In this document: one piece after another, positions 30,412-39,516 of the stretch | How the letters are laid out: every line of letters starts with the position of its first letter | Position numbering within the stretch: the stretch's first letter is position 1 | Assembly (NCBI GenBank): GCA_023412855.1 | Contig: JAEZRJ010000086.1 | Location: 62,001-126,000 of the forward strand | DNA: 64,000 nucleotides | Direction of reading: 5' to 3' | Source of the DNA: Bacillota bacterium | GTDB taxonomy: Bacteria > Bacillota > Clostridia > Lachnospirales > Lachnospiraceae | The notes under the pieces: model-generated | What the model saw: only the letters and a program-made list of their open reading frames with translations | Told to the model about the DNA's origin: nothing | The model's database searches: none | Position numbers and translations under genes: made by a program

Positions 30412-31204
30412 GTACAAAAGATGCAAAAAAAGTACGAAAGAAAAAGCGATTGACCTATGTATCGGAATTCTCTGTACAATTGTCGTTGCAGGATGCTTGA
30501 GCGTTGGAATTTATTTCTACTCTCTCTCCTATGACGCCGGAGAATTTCGTAGATTGATCGAAACAGCTGATGACAGGAATACGGCCTTCGCGGATTTCTC
30601 CGGGGATAAGTCTCCTGTCGTGGCAGGAAGTGAACGTTTTATTGATTTAACGGCGTTGCAGCGGGAAAACAGCGATATCGCAGGCTGGATTACGATTCAG
30701 GACACGATGATAGACTATCCGGTAATGTATACGCCGAAAGACGGAGAATATTATTTGCATAGGAATTTCGTGCAGAAATATTCGTTGTCAGGGGTGCCTT
30801 TTATAGACGCAGCCTGTACCGTCACCCCACGCTCCGACAACCTAATCGTTTATGGTCACAATATGAAAAACGGCTCCATGTTTTCAGGCCTCCTATCCTA
30901 TCAGGATGAAACGTATTGGAGAGCGCATAAAAAACTCCTCTTTTATACACCCGAAGAGGTGCAGGAATATGAAATACTGGCGGCCTTTTCCATAGATGCC
31001 GCCGATGATTCACAAGTGGAGAAGTATTTTTCTGTTGATTTCTCCGGGGAGAAGGAATTTGGCAGTTATATCGAAGCAGTAAAGAAGAAATCCCTTTACC
31101 GAACCGGAGTAGACGTGCAGTACGGAGACGGACTTCTCACTCTCGTCACCTGCTCATATCATACAGCAGACGGAAGATTTCTCGTAGTAGCTAAGCAAAA
31201 CTAA
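30401..31204 (+). CDS. Class B sortase
   Basis: Sortases are membrane transpeptidases that cleave a C-terminal sorting motif and attach the protein to the cell wall or a pilus. The 267-residue protein has an N-terminal membrane anchor (residues about 19-41). The sortase fold carries catalytic His153 (YGHNM), Cys251 (TLVTCSYH) and Arg259 (DGRFLVVAK). The GWITIQDTMIDYPVMYTPKD pattern and the long loop before the cysteine indicate class B. I chose ATG 30401, inside the end of the adhesin gene and overlapping its stop codon by 11 nt. This implies translational coupling and a dedicated substrate. The ribosome site is weak, and TTG 30389 is an alternative start. A terminator follows about 90 nt downstream. 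Confidence 0.93.
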   Translation: MIHKYKRCKKSTKEKAIDLCIGILCTIVVAGCLSVGIYFYSLSYDAGEFRRLIETADDRNTAFADFSGDKSPVVAGSERFIDLTALQRENSDIAGWITIQDTMIDYPVMYTPKDGEYYLHRNFVQKYSLSGVPFIDAACTVTPRSDNLIVYGHNMKNGSMFSGLLSYQDETYWRAHKKLLFYTPEEVQEYEILAAFSIDAADDSQVEKYFSVDFSGEKEFGSYIEAVKKKSLYRTGVDVQYGDGLLTLVTCSYHTADGRFLVVAKQN

Positions 31205-31280
31205 GAAATTAGGAAGAAGTTAAATTAAGAAATTAAATTAAGAGACTAAATTGAGAAATTAATTTAAGAAGTTGGATGAA
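31203..31280 (+). repeat. Degenerate 13-nt tandem repeat
   Basis: Units resembling AAGAAATTAAATT recur about every 13 nt between the sortase stop codon and the terminator (AAGAAATTAAATT, AAGAGACTAAATT, GAGAAATTAATTT, AAGAAGTTGGATG). No stem or coding role is evident. Confidence 0.5.
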
Positions 31281-31292
31281 ATAATTGAATTG

Positions 31293-31338
31293 AAAATAGC
31301 TGATTTGAACTTTTACAAAGGATCAAATCAGCTATTTT
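31293..31338 (+). terminator. Terminator of the adhesin-sortase operon
   Basis: AAAATAGCTGATTTGA (31293-31308) pairs perfectly with TCAAATCAGCTATTTT (31323-31338), a 16-bp stem with a 14-nt loop and T-rich 3' side. Confidence 0.88.
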
Positions 31339-31469
31339 TGCATCATCGTATACCGGCATAAAAGATAAGGTATGAAAACAGCAGACGATATGATAAAATA
31401 ACTCTAAAATAAATTACACATAAACCGATATAATTTCTGAATATAATCATACCGCTATAGGAGATAAGG

Positions 31470-32423
31470 ATGCCGGTTAGTATAACAAAAAACAAAGTAA
31501 GCGAGCAGTGCATTGAGCAAATGATTTGCAAAGCCTTTCCTCAGGAAAAGGCAAAGAATATTATCGAATTGACGGAAGGCTTTTTCAACGTCGCATTTCT
31601 GGTCAGCTTGGAGGAAAGGGACGTTATATTGAAGATTGCTCCTCCTCCGGATGCGATTATAATGACGCATGAAAAAGATATTATGCGAAGTGAAGTGCGC
31701 GCGATGAAAATGATGGAGGAGCAATCCATTGTTCCCGTTCCGCAGGTGTTGTTTTATGATGACGGACGGGAGATATGTGAAAGCGATTATTTCTTCATGG
31801 ACAAGCTGGAAGGCAGCAGCTTTTCAAGTATTGCCGATAAGATGACACAGGAGGAGAAGGATGAGATTTTCTTCCAAATGGGAAAATACACGAAAGCAAT
31901 TAACAGTATTGAAAATAATATCTTCGGCTATTTCGGGCAAAAAGAAAAGCAGGGCTCTGATTGGTATGAAGTATTTCAATCCATGTTGACGGACACCTAT
32001 TCCGATGCAAAACGCAAGAATATTTCCATCCCCGTTTCCGAGGAACAAATATTATCCATGCTGAAGGTTGACAAGGAAATATTTGAAGAAGTGGAGAAAG
32101 CGAAGTTTGTACACTGGGATATATGGGCTGGAAACGTATTTGTAGAAAATAAAACGGTAACCGGAATCATCGATTTTGAAAGGTGCTTATGGGCGGATGA
32201 ACTGATGGAGGTAGGATTTAGAACCTACGGATTGGAAAAAGCCTTTTTTAAGGGATATGGAATCGAAGGGTTAAGTGATAAACAGTTAAAAAGGGCAAAG
32301 TGGTACGATATCTATTTGTTCTTAATTGCTTGTCTGGAATGTGATTACAGGATGTATGATAACAAAGGAATGTATGAGTGGGGCAGCGAAATGCTTAAGA
32401 AGAGCATCCATGAAAAAAAGTAG
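31470..32423 (+). CDS. Phosphotransferase-fold protein (APH/choline-kinase family)
   Basis: This 317-residue protein has the aminoglycoside phosphotransferase fold. A glycine-loop-like LTEGFFNVAF and the ATP-binding lysine in DVILKIAPP lie near residues 30-55. The Brenner motif HWDIWAGN is near residue 212, and the metal-binding IIDFERC is near 230. Members phosphorylate many small molecules, including aminoglycosides, choline, homoserine and sugars. The substrate cannot be assigned here, and resistance should not be assumed. The ATG has GGAG 6 nt upstream. It is followed after 44 nt by the zinc-ribbon gene. Confidence 0.82.
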   Translation: MPVSITKNKVSEQCIEQMICKAFPQEKAKNIIELTEGFFNVAFLVSLEERDVILKIAPPPDAIIMTHEKDIMRSEVRAMKMMEEQSIVPVPQVLFYDDGREICESDYFFMDKLEGSSFSSIADKMTQEEKDEIFFQMGKYTKAINSIENNIFGYFGQKEKQGSDWYEVFQSMLTDTYSDAKRKNISIPVSEEQILSMLKVDKEIFEEVEKAKFVHWDIWAGNVFVENKTVTGIIDFERCLWADELMEVGFRTYGLEKAFFKGYGIEGLSDKQLKRAKWYDIYLFLIACLECDYRMYDNKGMYEWGSEMLKKSIHEKK

Positions 32424-32467
32424 ATGGTAAAACTGATTCGAAGGAAAAGAAGAGGAGAAGGTAAATT

Positions 32468-32698
32468 ATGGTTTGTCCAAAATGCGGAAGCAATCATGTG
32501 AACACACAGACGGTAACGGATACGGAAGTGACGGAGAAGACAAAGGGGTTCGGATGTATAAAGGCATGTATCGGATTTTTAATCTTTAACGTATGGGGAA
32601 TCCTTTGCGGACTGTGCGGGATGGGAAAAGGAAAGAGAACGACGAGAACAAAATCAAAGGTAGTAAGTGTATGTCAGGACTGCGGCAATCGTTTTTAG
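32468..32698 (+). CDS. Small zinc-ribbon protein with central hydrophobic segment
   Basis: The 76-residue protein starts with CPKCGS and ends with CQDCGNRF, two CxxC knuckles that together form a likely zinc ribbon. A hydrophobic, glycine- and cysteine-rich stretch lies between them (about residues 28-50, FGCIKACIGFLIFNVWGILC). This could be a membrane segment or a buried hairpin. GGAG is 10 nt before the ATG. Its role is unknown. The 3' end overlaps the next gene by 28 nt. Confidence 0.72.
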   Translation: MVCPKCGSNHVNTQTVTDTEVTEKTKGFGCIKACIGFLIFNVWGILCGLCGMGKGKRTTRTKSKVVSVCQDCGNRF

Positions 32699-33048
32699 AA
32701 ATCATCAGGACGCTTGGAAATGAAAGCGGATGTCACCAGATGCCGGAAAGGAGCTTTTTTTATAAGGATAAGCAGTTTCCGGTTTGTGCCAGATGCACAG
32801 GTGTATTTATAGGCCATTCCCTTGCCATTGTCTTATTTTTTATGAAAAAGCAGATTCCCTTTAGAAAGTGCTGTATCCTAATGGGAATTATGGGAGCGGA
32901 TTGGTGTATACAAGAAACAGGGCTGAAAGAGTCCACCAACGGAAGGAGATTGGTAACCGGCTTCCTTGGTGGACTGGGGTTGTTCAGTATATATAGCATT
33001 ATAATCAGAAGAGCATTCAGCCTTTTATCCGGAAAATGTATGCAATAA
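32671..33048 (+). CDS. DUF2085 family membrane protein
   Basis: The 125-residue protein has the DUF2085 signature CHQMPERSFFYKDKQFPVCA, then RCTGVFIG, with conserved cysteines and histidine. Three hydrophobic segments follow, about residues 50-65, 72-90 and 103-118. The function of the family is unknown. I chose ATG 32671, which overlaps the end of the zinc-ribbon gene. The frame is open to 32593, but the upstream residues are merely that gene read out of frame. The overlap suggests co-translation of the two cysteine-containing proteins. Confidence 0.78.
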   Translation: MSGLRQSFLEIIRTLGNESGCHQMPERSFFYKDKQFPVCARCTGVFIGHSLAIVLFFMKKQIPFRKCCILMGIMGADWCIQETGLKESTNGRRLVTGFLGGLGLFSIYSIIIRRAFSLLSGKCMQ

Positions 33049-33447
33049 CACTGCATCGTTTGGAAAAGGCTTTAAATGCAATTCCTGATAGAGGTAGATA
33101 CTATCTGAACGTCATTGATTTTTCCCTGCCGATATGCCTAATCCCAGGCATGTAGAAGGGGAATAAAATTTCCTGTATATTTCCTGGAATTCTCCAAAGT
33201 ATGTTTCGAATCACTTTTACTCTAATTCTTCCAAAGAAATCTTTTTGCCGATTCTTCATCCTCCTTTCGATAAACAAAAAAATCCTTCTTTAAAAAAACA
33301 ATAATTGAGAGAAGCAAAGCAAGAATTACATAGTAAAGCAACAATTGATAAATTATAATGATTTTAAGAAAAACATGATAAAGATTAGTGAATTAAATAG
33401 TGTTTAGAAAAGATAAAAAATACTAAGGTGTTGGATTGGAGGCAGAT
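33049..33447. other. Gene-poor spacer before the xylan locus
   Basis: About 400 nt with no supported gene. A minus-strand frame at 33101-33259 (52 codons) has GGAGG touching its ATG and is doubtful. TATAAT at 33354-33359 is a possible -10 for the GH43 gene, with a poor -35 (TAGTAA) 17 nt upstream. The GH43 ribosome site GGAGG is at 33438-33442. Confidence 0.4.
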
Positions 33448-34974
33448 ATGGGAAGTGTTCGTAATCCGTTATTGGAGGGATTTTATCCGGATCCGTCGAT
33501 TTGCAGAGCCGGGGAGGATTATTATATTGTAAATTCTACGTTTTCTTATGCGCCGGGAGTCCCTGTTTTTCATAGTAAGGATTTGGCGCATTGGGAGCAG
33601 ATCGGACACGTGCTGGTGCGTGAAGAACAGCTTTCCTTGAAAGGTGCGGGAATGTCTCAGGGGATTTATGCACCGTGTATCCGGTATCATAAGGGTACAT
33701 TTTATATGATTACAACAAACGTGTCAGGAGGGGGAAACTTTTATGTGACAGCCAAGAATCCGGAAGGCCCTTGGTCAGACCCGGTTTATTTGAAAGATGC
33801 GCCGGGAATCGATCCCAGTCTGTATTTTGAAGGGGAGGATTGTTATTACATCGGGCAGCGCGGTAAAAAGGATTCGAAATATTACGGCGATTGTGAAATA
33901 TGGATACAGAAACTGGATCTGAGCAAGGGAGAACTGACGGGGGAAGTCCATGTGGTGTGGGATGGAGCCATGAAACATGCTATTTGGGCGGAGGGTCCTC
34001 ATTTGTATAAAAAAGGGGATTATTACTATGTGCTTATAGCAGAAGGCGGAACCAGTTATGAACATAGTATTTGCTTTGCAAGGAGTAAGAATATATTCGG
34101 TCCATATGAGGCCTGCCCTTACAATCCTGTACTTACCCACAGACATCTCGGACATAATGCCAAAGTGCAGAATGTAGGCCATGGGGATATCGTTGAGACG
34201 CAGGGGGGGCTTTGGTATATTGTTATGCTGGGAATCAGGCCGGAGGAAGGATATGCACCCCTTGGCAGAGAGACCTTTTTCGCCGAACTCGTATGGGAGA
34301 ACGATTGGCCGATCGCTAATCCGGGAGAAGGTAAGCTGAAGGAGATTCAAGAGGTTCCTTCTGCTTTGGAAAGAGAAGTGATCGCTCTCGGTAATAGAAA
34401 AAATATCGAATGGAAAGATTCTCTGGATCATAGATGCGTTTTTTTCCGTTTCCCGGAGAAGGGCATGTATCGGATGGAAGAAGGTGGAAGGCTTGCTCTT
34501 AAGCCCCTTCCGCAAAATATATATGATGAACTGTCACCTGCTTACATCGGAGTAAGAGTCACTTCTAAGGACTTTTCCATAGAAACGACGATGGAATTTA
34601 CTCCTTACGGCAGGCAAGAGGCAGGTTTAGTCTATTTATACAATGAAAAGAACTATGTACGTTTTACGGTAACGACTTCGGATACCGTTGTTAATGGAAG
34701 CAAGATAAGAATTATAAAGACGGAAAGGGAGAAAGAAACCGTCTTATTTGAGGAGGAGGCAGCTGCAGATTGCTATGGACTGAAAATGCACGTAAAGGGA
34801 CTTTCGTTAGTTTGCATGGCGGAGGGAAGAACGCTGCAAAGTACCGATATACGTGGTCTTACCTCCGAAGCTGCAGGAGGTTTCGTGGGCTGTACCATGG
34901 GTGTTTATGCGACATCTAATCACGATATTCATAATGGCAATTATGCCCGCTTTACGGAATTAATTCTCACGTAG
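33448..34974 (+). CDS. GH43 beta-xylosidase
   Basis: Glycoside hydrolase family 43 enzymes of this type remove xylose or arabinose from xylo-oligosaccharides. The 508-residue protein begins NPLLEGFYPDPSICRAGEDY, with the catalytic base Asp in YPDPS. It continues with GIDPSLYF, the pKa-modulating aspartate, and WAEGPHLY, the acid glutamate. The C-terminal part (about 320-508) is a concanavalin-like beta-sandwich common in GH43 xylosidases. No signal peptide is present, so it acts inside the cell on imported oligomers. The start is ATG 33448, 5 nt after GGAGG. It precedes a convergent AraC regulator and a sugar importer plus GH3 enzyme, together a xylan-use locus. Confidence 0.93.
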   Translation: MGSVRNPLLEGFYPDPSICRAGEDYYIVNSTFSYAPGVPVFHSKDLAHWEQIGHVLVREEQLSLKGAGMSQGIYAPCIRYHKGTFYMITTNVSGGGNFYVTAKNPEGPWSDPVYLKDAPGIDPSLYFEGEDCYYIGQRGKKDSKYYGDCEIWIQKLDLSKGELTGEVHVVWDGAMKHAIWAEGPHLYKKGDYYYVLIAEGGTSYEHSICFARSKNIFGPYEACPYNPVLTHRHLGHNAKVQNVGHGDIVETQGGLWYIVMLGIRPEEGYAPLGRETFFAELVWENDWPIANPGEGKLKEIQEVPSALEREVIALGNRKNIEWKDSLDHRCVFFRFPEKGMYRMEEGGRLALKPLPQNIYDELSPAYIGVRVTSKDFSIETTMEFTPYGRQEAGLVYLYNEKNYVRFTVTTSDTVVNGSKIRIIKTEREKETVLFEEEAAADCYGLKMHVKGLSLVCMAEGRTLQSTDIRGLTSEAAGGFVGCTMGVYATSNHDIHNGNYARFTELILT

Positions 34975-35052
34975 ACAGCGAGCGGGTCATGGATGCTATT
35001 GGGAGACTATCTGCGGCCAGATATCCTGCAGCTTGCCGTGAGGTATTTGACT

Positions 35053-35913
35053 TTATGAAATAGTATACATGCTCCTGAACTCCGTAGGCGTACAGTTCTT
35101 AATGATTTTGAACATTCTGATAAAAGAAGAGAGGCTTGAGAATCCTGAGTTTAAAGCAACGTCAGTTATTGTATATTCAGGATTCGCAAGAAGCTTTTCC
35201 GCCGTAGCGATTCTTTTTTGGTTCAGATATTTATAGAAGGACACGTTGGTAAATTGTTTAAACAGCCTTGTGAAGTGAAATTTAGAGAAACCGGCAAGGC
35301 TGGCCGCATCGTCCAGAGTTAGGTTTTCCGTGCAGTGGGTGCTTATATAATCACATATATACATAAATTTTTCGGTATATTCCTGCTGCTTATTGTTCGT
35401 AACATCAAATGTTTTTCTATTTTCCGTATAGCTGCGTCCGATCAAAATAAGAATGGAAAGCAGTTTGCCGTAGATAGCGGCCTCTGAAAGAGGAGTGTTC
35501 TTCAGATATTCATCTCTGATTTCCAATAACAAAGCCTGAATTTGAGGATGAATCTGAGGATACTCCTCCGGGGTTATGATAATGACGGGGGACAATATGG
35601 ATAGAACAGTTTCCAATTCTCTTATTTCACGAAGGACTGATATGTCCGGCTGAAAAATAATTCTTCTGCCCTTTTTGGGTGCATATAAAGTATGCAGGCA
35701 GCAGGGACAGATGAGAATAATATCATTTTCCCGCAGTAAAAAGGTATGTTCGCAGCATACGACCGTATATTCGCTTTCCGTAGGCATAATAATTTCCAGA
35801 GGCGTGTGCCAGTGAGGCGGATAATCTTCATATTTATCATTATCATAAAGCCTCAAATTCGTATTTTCTTTAAAATTTACAGTTTCAAAGATACCCTTTA
35901 AGTTCTCGATCAT
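35053..35913 (-). CDS. AraC-family regulator of the xylan locus
   Basis: The 286-residue protein has an N-terminal cupin-like sugar-sensing domain (HWHTPLEIIM near residue 33). The C-terminal AraC domain has two helix-turn-helix motifs (LTLDDAASLAGFSKFHFTRL and ITDVALNSGFSSLSSFIRMF). I chose ATG 35913, with GAGGG about 11 nt upstream; an in-frame GTG at 35922 touches the ribosome site. It is divergent from the solute-binding protein gene, and the shared 360-nt spacer contains repeated AATTATTG motifs. It probably activates the importer and glycosidase genes in response to an oligosaccharide. Confidence 0.9.
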   Translation of the reverse strand: MIENLKGIFETVNFKENTNLRLYDNDKYEDYPPHWHTPLEIIMPTESEYTVVCCEHTFLLRENDIILICPCCLHTLYAPKKGRRIIFQPDISVLREIRELETVLSILSPVIIITPEEYPQIHPQIQALLLEIRDEYLKNTPLSEAAIYGKLLSILILIGRSYTENRKTFDVTNNKQQEYTEKFMYICDYISTHCTENLTLDDAASLAGFSKFHFTRLFKQFTNVSFYKYLNQKRIATAEKLLANPEYTITDVALNSGFSSLSSFIRMFKIIKNCTPTEFRSMYTIS

Positions 35914-36273
35914 ATCGGTCACTTCCCTCGCTAATAAAGTAAAAAGTAAATAATAGTATGTATAACAATTATTGTGAGTTAATTATTGCCAATTTATAAA
36001 TAAAAAATACCTAATGATTTAATAAAATAGTAGCAATACAAGGCAAAAAAGTAAATATATTAAATTCATATTTAACTTTATTTGTTAAATATGTTACAAA
36101 ATAGAACATTATTATAGTATATTTTGACAATAATTATAATTTTAATATAACTAAAATAGCAATAATTAATAGCTATAAGGCAATTATTCGAAAGAAAGAG
36201 CAAAAACAGTATGTTATTTTAAATTTATGAAGTTATGAAGCTGATAAACAGTATGAATAGGGAGGTAAAGTAA
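35914..36273. promoter_or_regulatory. Divergent promoter region with AATTATTG repeats
   Basis: A good plus-strand promoter is TTGACA (36124-36129) and TATAAC (36146-36151), 16 nt apart, for the solute-binding protein gene. The motif AATTATTG occurs at 35967-35974 and 35981-35988 as direct repeats. It occurs inverted at 36128-36135, overlapping the -35, and at 36160-36167. A near match lies at 36182-36189. Direct repeats near a -35 element are typical of AraC-family operators. The ribosome site GGGAGGT lies just before 36274. Confidence 0.6.
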
Positions 36274-37653
36274 ATGAAGAAAAAATTATTGTCATTGTTA
36301 CTGTCGGTTGGAATGATCACAAGTCTTTTGTCAGGATGCGGTGTATCTACGAATACAGGAAGTGCGGCGCAGACGGAAAGCAGCAGTACGGTGGCCGATA
36401 CGGCTGAGACGGAGACAAAAACGGAAACCGCTTCGACCGGAAAAGAAGTGCAAATCACATGGATGTTCTGGGATGACCTCGAGGCTACGGAAGATTTGAT
36501 CACGAAAGGCTATAAAGAAGTTATCGACAGATTTAACAGTGATTATGCAGGCACGTATCATGTTAACGTTATTACTACGAATCTGGAAGAGTATGATACA
36601 AAGTTAAATGCTCTTATCGCAGCGAAGGATACACCGGATTTGTTCATCTGTAACCCGGGACCTAATCTGACGCAGTACGTAGATGCGGGAGTTGCAGCGG
36701 ATTTAACGGATATTCTCACGAATCAGGAGAAGGACTGGTATAACAGTTTTAGCGGAGGAATCTTTGAAAGAATTACATATGACGGAAAAATAATGGCTGT
36801 TCCGACGAATTTTGCAGCAGCTTGCGTATTCTACAATACAGAGATATTCGAAGCAGCAGGTGTAAAGGCTCCTTCCACCTATGAGGAATTGCTGTCAGCA
36901 TGCCAGAAAATCAAAGAAGCAGGATATACTCCTATTTCCTGTTCTGCAGGAACTGCATGGTGTCTGTCCATGGTAGCGGGTTACCTTTGTGATCGTGTCG
37001 GCGGTCCTAATAATCTTAAGAAAATTGCAGATCATGAGATGGAATGGACAGATCCTACTTTTATCGATGCCGGCAATAAGCTGAAAGAATTATCTCAATA
37101 TTTCCAGGCAACAGCCGCAGGCGATTCCAACGATCAGGCAACGGCAGCCTTCTATAACGGTGAAGCGGCAATGCTGATTCAAGGTTCTTGGGTTATTGGT
37201 CAGGTTAACGGAAATAATCCTGATTTTGAGCCTAAATGCGGAGTGTTCCAATTCCCGGCAGTTACCGGCGGAGCGGACCCGAACCGTATGATCGTTAAGA
37301 CAGATAACCTTGTTATGAGTTCTTCTACAGAGAATCCGGATGCGGTAATTGCATTGATGAAATATTTTACGGATGAAACAGCACAGAAATATACGGCAGA
37401 AGTAGGAGGAAAGATTCCGGTTGTAAACAATGTGGAAATCGATTACTCCAAGGCACCGGCACAGTTATCCTATGTTCAGGACATTCTTGCTAATATGACA
37501 GGTACTTTTGGTTTCTATAATGAATCCTTGGCGAGTGTGGAAGCGGGAGATGTTTTCGATAATGCCATGGTAGATATTTTCCTTGGAAATGCCACTTCTG
37601 ATGTAGCATTCCAGAAAGTACAGTCTTTCTATGAGAAGAATGTTTGGAAATAA
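36274..37653 (+). CDS. Sugar ABC transporter substrate-binding lipoprotein
   Basis: This 459-residue extracellular solute-binding protein (family 1, MalE-like) captures oligosaccharides for import. The signal peptide ends in a lipobox, LLSGC, with Cys22 as the lipidated residue. A low-complexity Ser/Thr/Glu linker follows before the binding domain starts near residue 50 (QITWMFWDD). Internal motifs such as VPTNFAAACVFYNTEIFEAAG are typical of the family. It leads two permease genes and probably binds xylo-oligosaccharides, judging from GH43 and GH3 neighbours. A hairpin after the gene may lower downstream expression. Confidence 0.92.
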   Translation: MKKKLLSLLLSVGMITSLLSGCGVSTNTGSAAQTESSSTVADTAETETKTETASTGKEVQITWMFWDDLEATEDLITKGYKEVIDRFNSDYAGTYHVNVITTNLEEYDTKLNALIAAKDTPDLFICNPGPNLTQYVDAGVAADLTDILTNQEKDWYNSFSGGIFERITYDGKIMAVPTNFAAACVFYNTEIFEAAGVKAPSTYEELLSACQKIKEAGYTPISCSAGTAWCLSMVAGYLCDRVGGPNNLKKIADHEMEWTDPTFIDAGNKLKELSQYFQATAAGDSNDQATAAFYNGEAAMLIQGSWVIGQVNGNNPDFEPKCGVFQFPAVTGGADPNRMIVKTDNLVMSSSTENPDAVIALMKYFTDETAQKYTAEVGGKIPVVNNVEIDYSKAPAQLSYVQDILANMTGTFGFYNESLASVEAGDVFDNAMVDIFLGNATSDVAFQKVQSFYEKNVWK

Positions 37654-37675
37654 AAAGTAACGAATATTAAGAAGA

Positions 37676-37710
37676 AATACGGGGCTTGAAATTTAGTCCC
37701 GTATTCTTTT
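37676..37710 (+). terminator. Hairpin between binding-protein and permease genes
   Basis: AATACGGG (37676-37683) pairs with CCCGTATT (37698-37705), followed by CTTTT. Such partial terminators often keep the binding protein in excess over the permeases. Confidence 0.65.
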
Positions 37711-37738
37711 AAAAAAGCTCCGGGAGGTGTATTCCCTA

Positions 37739-38626
37739 ATGGAAAAAATTTTAAAAGATAAAAAAGCGATTGTTATTTTTATTGCACCCGCATTTATTTT
37801 ATTTACCTTTGTTTTATTTATTCCGATTATACAAGTATTTTATTATTCCTTATGCGACTATAATGCGCTGACGAAACCTGAATTCGTCGGCCTTAAAAAT
37901 TATATCAATTTATTTACGGATGATGAAACGATGAGGACGGCTCTTAAGAATTCACTATTTTTTATGGTATTTTCAGCTGTTTCACAACAGATCACTGGGT
38001 TGTTGCTAGCGGTCCTCTTAACAAACATAAAGCATGGAAGAAACTTCTTTAAGAATATCTATTATCTTCCCTGCGTTCTTTCTTCGGCAGCATTAGGTTT
38101 GCTTTGGGCGTTCATGTTTAATCCTAAGATGGGAATCAATCAGATGCTGGCTTACTTCGGTATAGAAGGTCCGATGTGGCTTTCCTCAACAAAGGGATTT
38201 ATCGTCCTTCCTATGTGGGTCATTGCCTGCGTTGCCCTCTGGCAGTATGTAGGAACGACGATGATGCTCTATATCGCGCAAATCAGCGGAATATCAAAGG
38301 AATTGTACGAAGCTTCATATATTGACGGCGCGTCCAAGGCACAGACCTTCCGTTATCTGACGCTTCCTCTTGTAAAGCCGATGATGACCATATCTTTATC
38401 GCTGAATTGTATCGGTTCCCTGAAGTTTTTTGATTTAGTTTATAATATGACGCAAGGCGGTCCCAATCATAGTACAGATGTGCTTGCAACGCATTTATAC
38501 ATGCAGGGCTTTCAATATTTCAAATACGGCTATGCCAGTTCCATATCTGTCGTATTACTGATTCTTTGTTTGATCGTGTCTTTCCTTATTAACAAATTTA
38601 TTAAAGCAGAAACTTATGAAAGTTAG
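37739..38626 (+). CDS. Sugar ABC transporter permease (MalF-like)
   Basis: This 295-residue inner-membrane permease has six hydrophobic segments. The first is at about residues 11-33 (AIVIFIAPAFILFTFVLFIP). The EAA loop that contacts the ATPase reads YEASYIDGASKAQTFRYLTLP. I chose ATG 37739, 11 nt after GGGAGG; an upstream in-frame GTG sits within the ribosome site. It forms a pair with the next permease. No ATPase gene is present in the locus. Confidence 0.93.
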   Translation: MEKILKDKKAIVIFIAPAFILFTFVLFIPIIQVFYYSLCDYNALTKPEFVGLKNYINLFTDDETMRTALKNSLFFMVFSAVSQQITGLLLAVLLTNIKHGRNFFKNIYYLPCVLSSAALGLLWAFMFNPKMGINQMLAYFGIEGPMWLSSTKGFIVLPMWVIACVALWQYVGTTMMLYIAQISGISKELYEASYIDGASKAQTFRYLTLPLVKPMMTISLSLNCIGSLKFFDLVYNMTQGGPNHSTDVLATHLYMQGFQYFKYGYASSISVVLLILCLIVSFLINKFIKAETYES

Positions 38627-38638
38627 GGGGACGAAGGT

Positions 38639-39481
38639 ATGATGAATATAAATAAAAGACCGATCAGCCCGATTTCAATCGTTATATATATTGTATTACT
38701 GCTGTTGGTCGCAGTATATTTGACACCTCTTTTATGGATGGTAAACGTTTCCTTAAAAACAAATGCGGAAGTATTTTCTTCTCCTTTTGGAATGCCGGAA
38801 GTATTACAGCTTGGGAATTATATTTTCGCATGGACGAAGGGTTATCTGGGAAGAGCTATGTTCAATTCGCTGATTGTATGTGTAATTGCGCTGATTGTCA
38901 GCATGTTCTTAGGTTCCATGGCTTCTTTTGCCATCGCGAGGATGAAATGGAAATTGTCCGGTCTTGCAATGACCTATTTTATGATAGGAATGATGGTGCC
39001 GGTACACTGCGTATTGATTCCCCTGTTCGTACGGTTTTCCAATCTGGGACTGACCAATTCGCTGGCGGGATTGATTTTGCCTTATATTACATTTTCTCTT
39101 CCGATGACCATATTTTTAATGGTGGGATTTTTTAAAGGAATGCCGAGAGAAATGTTTGAAGCGGCGTGTATCGACGGATGTAATATTTATCAATGTTATT
39201 TTCGAATAGCGATACCTCTTTCCAAGACAGGTATGAGTGTAGCGGCACTTATGACTTTTGTAGGAAATTGGAATGAGCTTTTGCTGGCAATGGTATTTAT
39301 ATCCGATACGACCAAAAAAACTCTGCCGGTGACCTTGACCTATTTTGTAGGGCCATATTCGACGAATTATGTTCAGATGTTTGCGGCGGTCATTATTGCG
39401 ATAGCGCCTACGATTTTGGTGTACTGTATGTTCAGCAATCAGATTGTAGATGGATTAACGGCAGGTGCGGTAAAGGGGTAA
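38639..39481 (+). CDS. Sugar ABC transporter permease (MalG-like)
   Basis: The 280-residue second permease has six hydrophobic segments and the EAA loop FEAACIDGCNIYQCYFRIAIP. Its C-terminus, VDGLTAGAVKG, is typical of CUT1-class MalG-type subunits. It begins 12 nt after the previous gene, with GGGGGA upstream, and is followed after 35 nt by the GH3 gene. This indicates one operon for uptake and hydrolysis. Confidence 0.93.
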   Translation: MMNINKRPISPISIVIYIVLLLLVAVYLTPLLWMVNVSLKTNAEVFSSPFGMPEVLQLGNYIFAWTKGYLGRAMFNSLIVCVIALIVSMFLGSMASFAIARMKWKLSGLAMTYFMIGMMVPVHCVLIPLFVRFSNLGLTNSLAGLILPYITFSLPMTIFLMVGFFKGMPREMFEAACIDGCNIYQCYFRIAIPLSKTGMSVAALMTFVGNWNELLLAMVFISDTTKKTLPVTLTYFVGPYSTNYVQMFAAVIIAIAPTILVYCMFSNQIVDGLTAGAVKG

Positions 39482-39516
39482 TTAAAAAGAAAAAGCTTGG
39501 AAAGGTAAGGAAAACG

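Noticed and set aside
31470..32423. Aminoglycoside resistance gene
   Set aside because: The fold motifs are shared by many small-molecule kinases and nothing in the sequence or context points to antibiotics.
33101..33259. Minus-strand 52-codon frame before the GH43 gene, with GGAGG next to its ATG
   Set aside because: The ribosome site touches the start codon, leaving no spacing, and the product resembles nothing known. It might be a gene remnant but cannot be supported.
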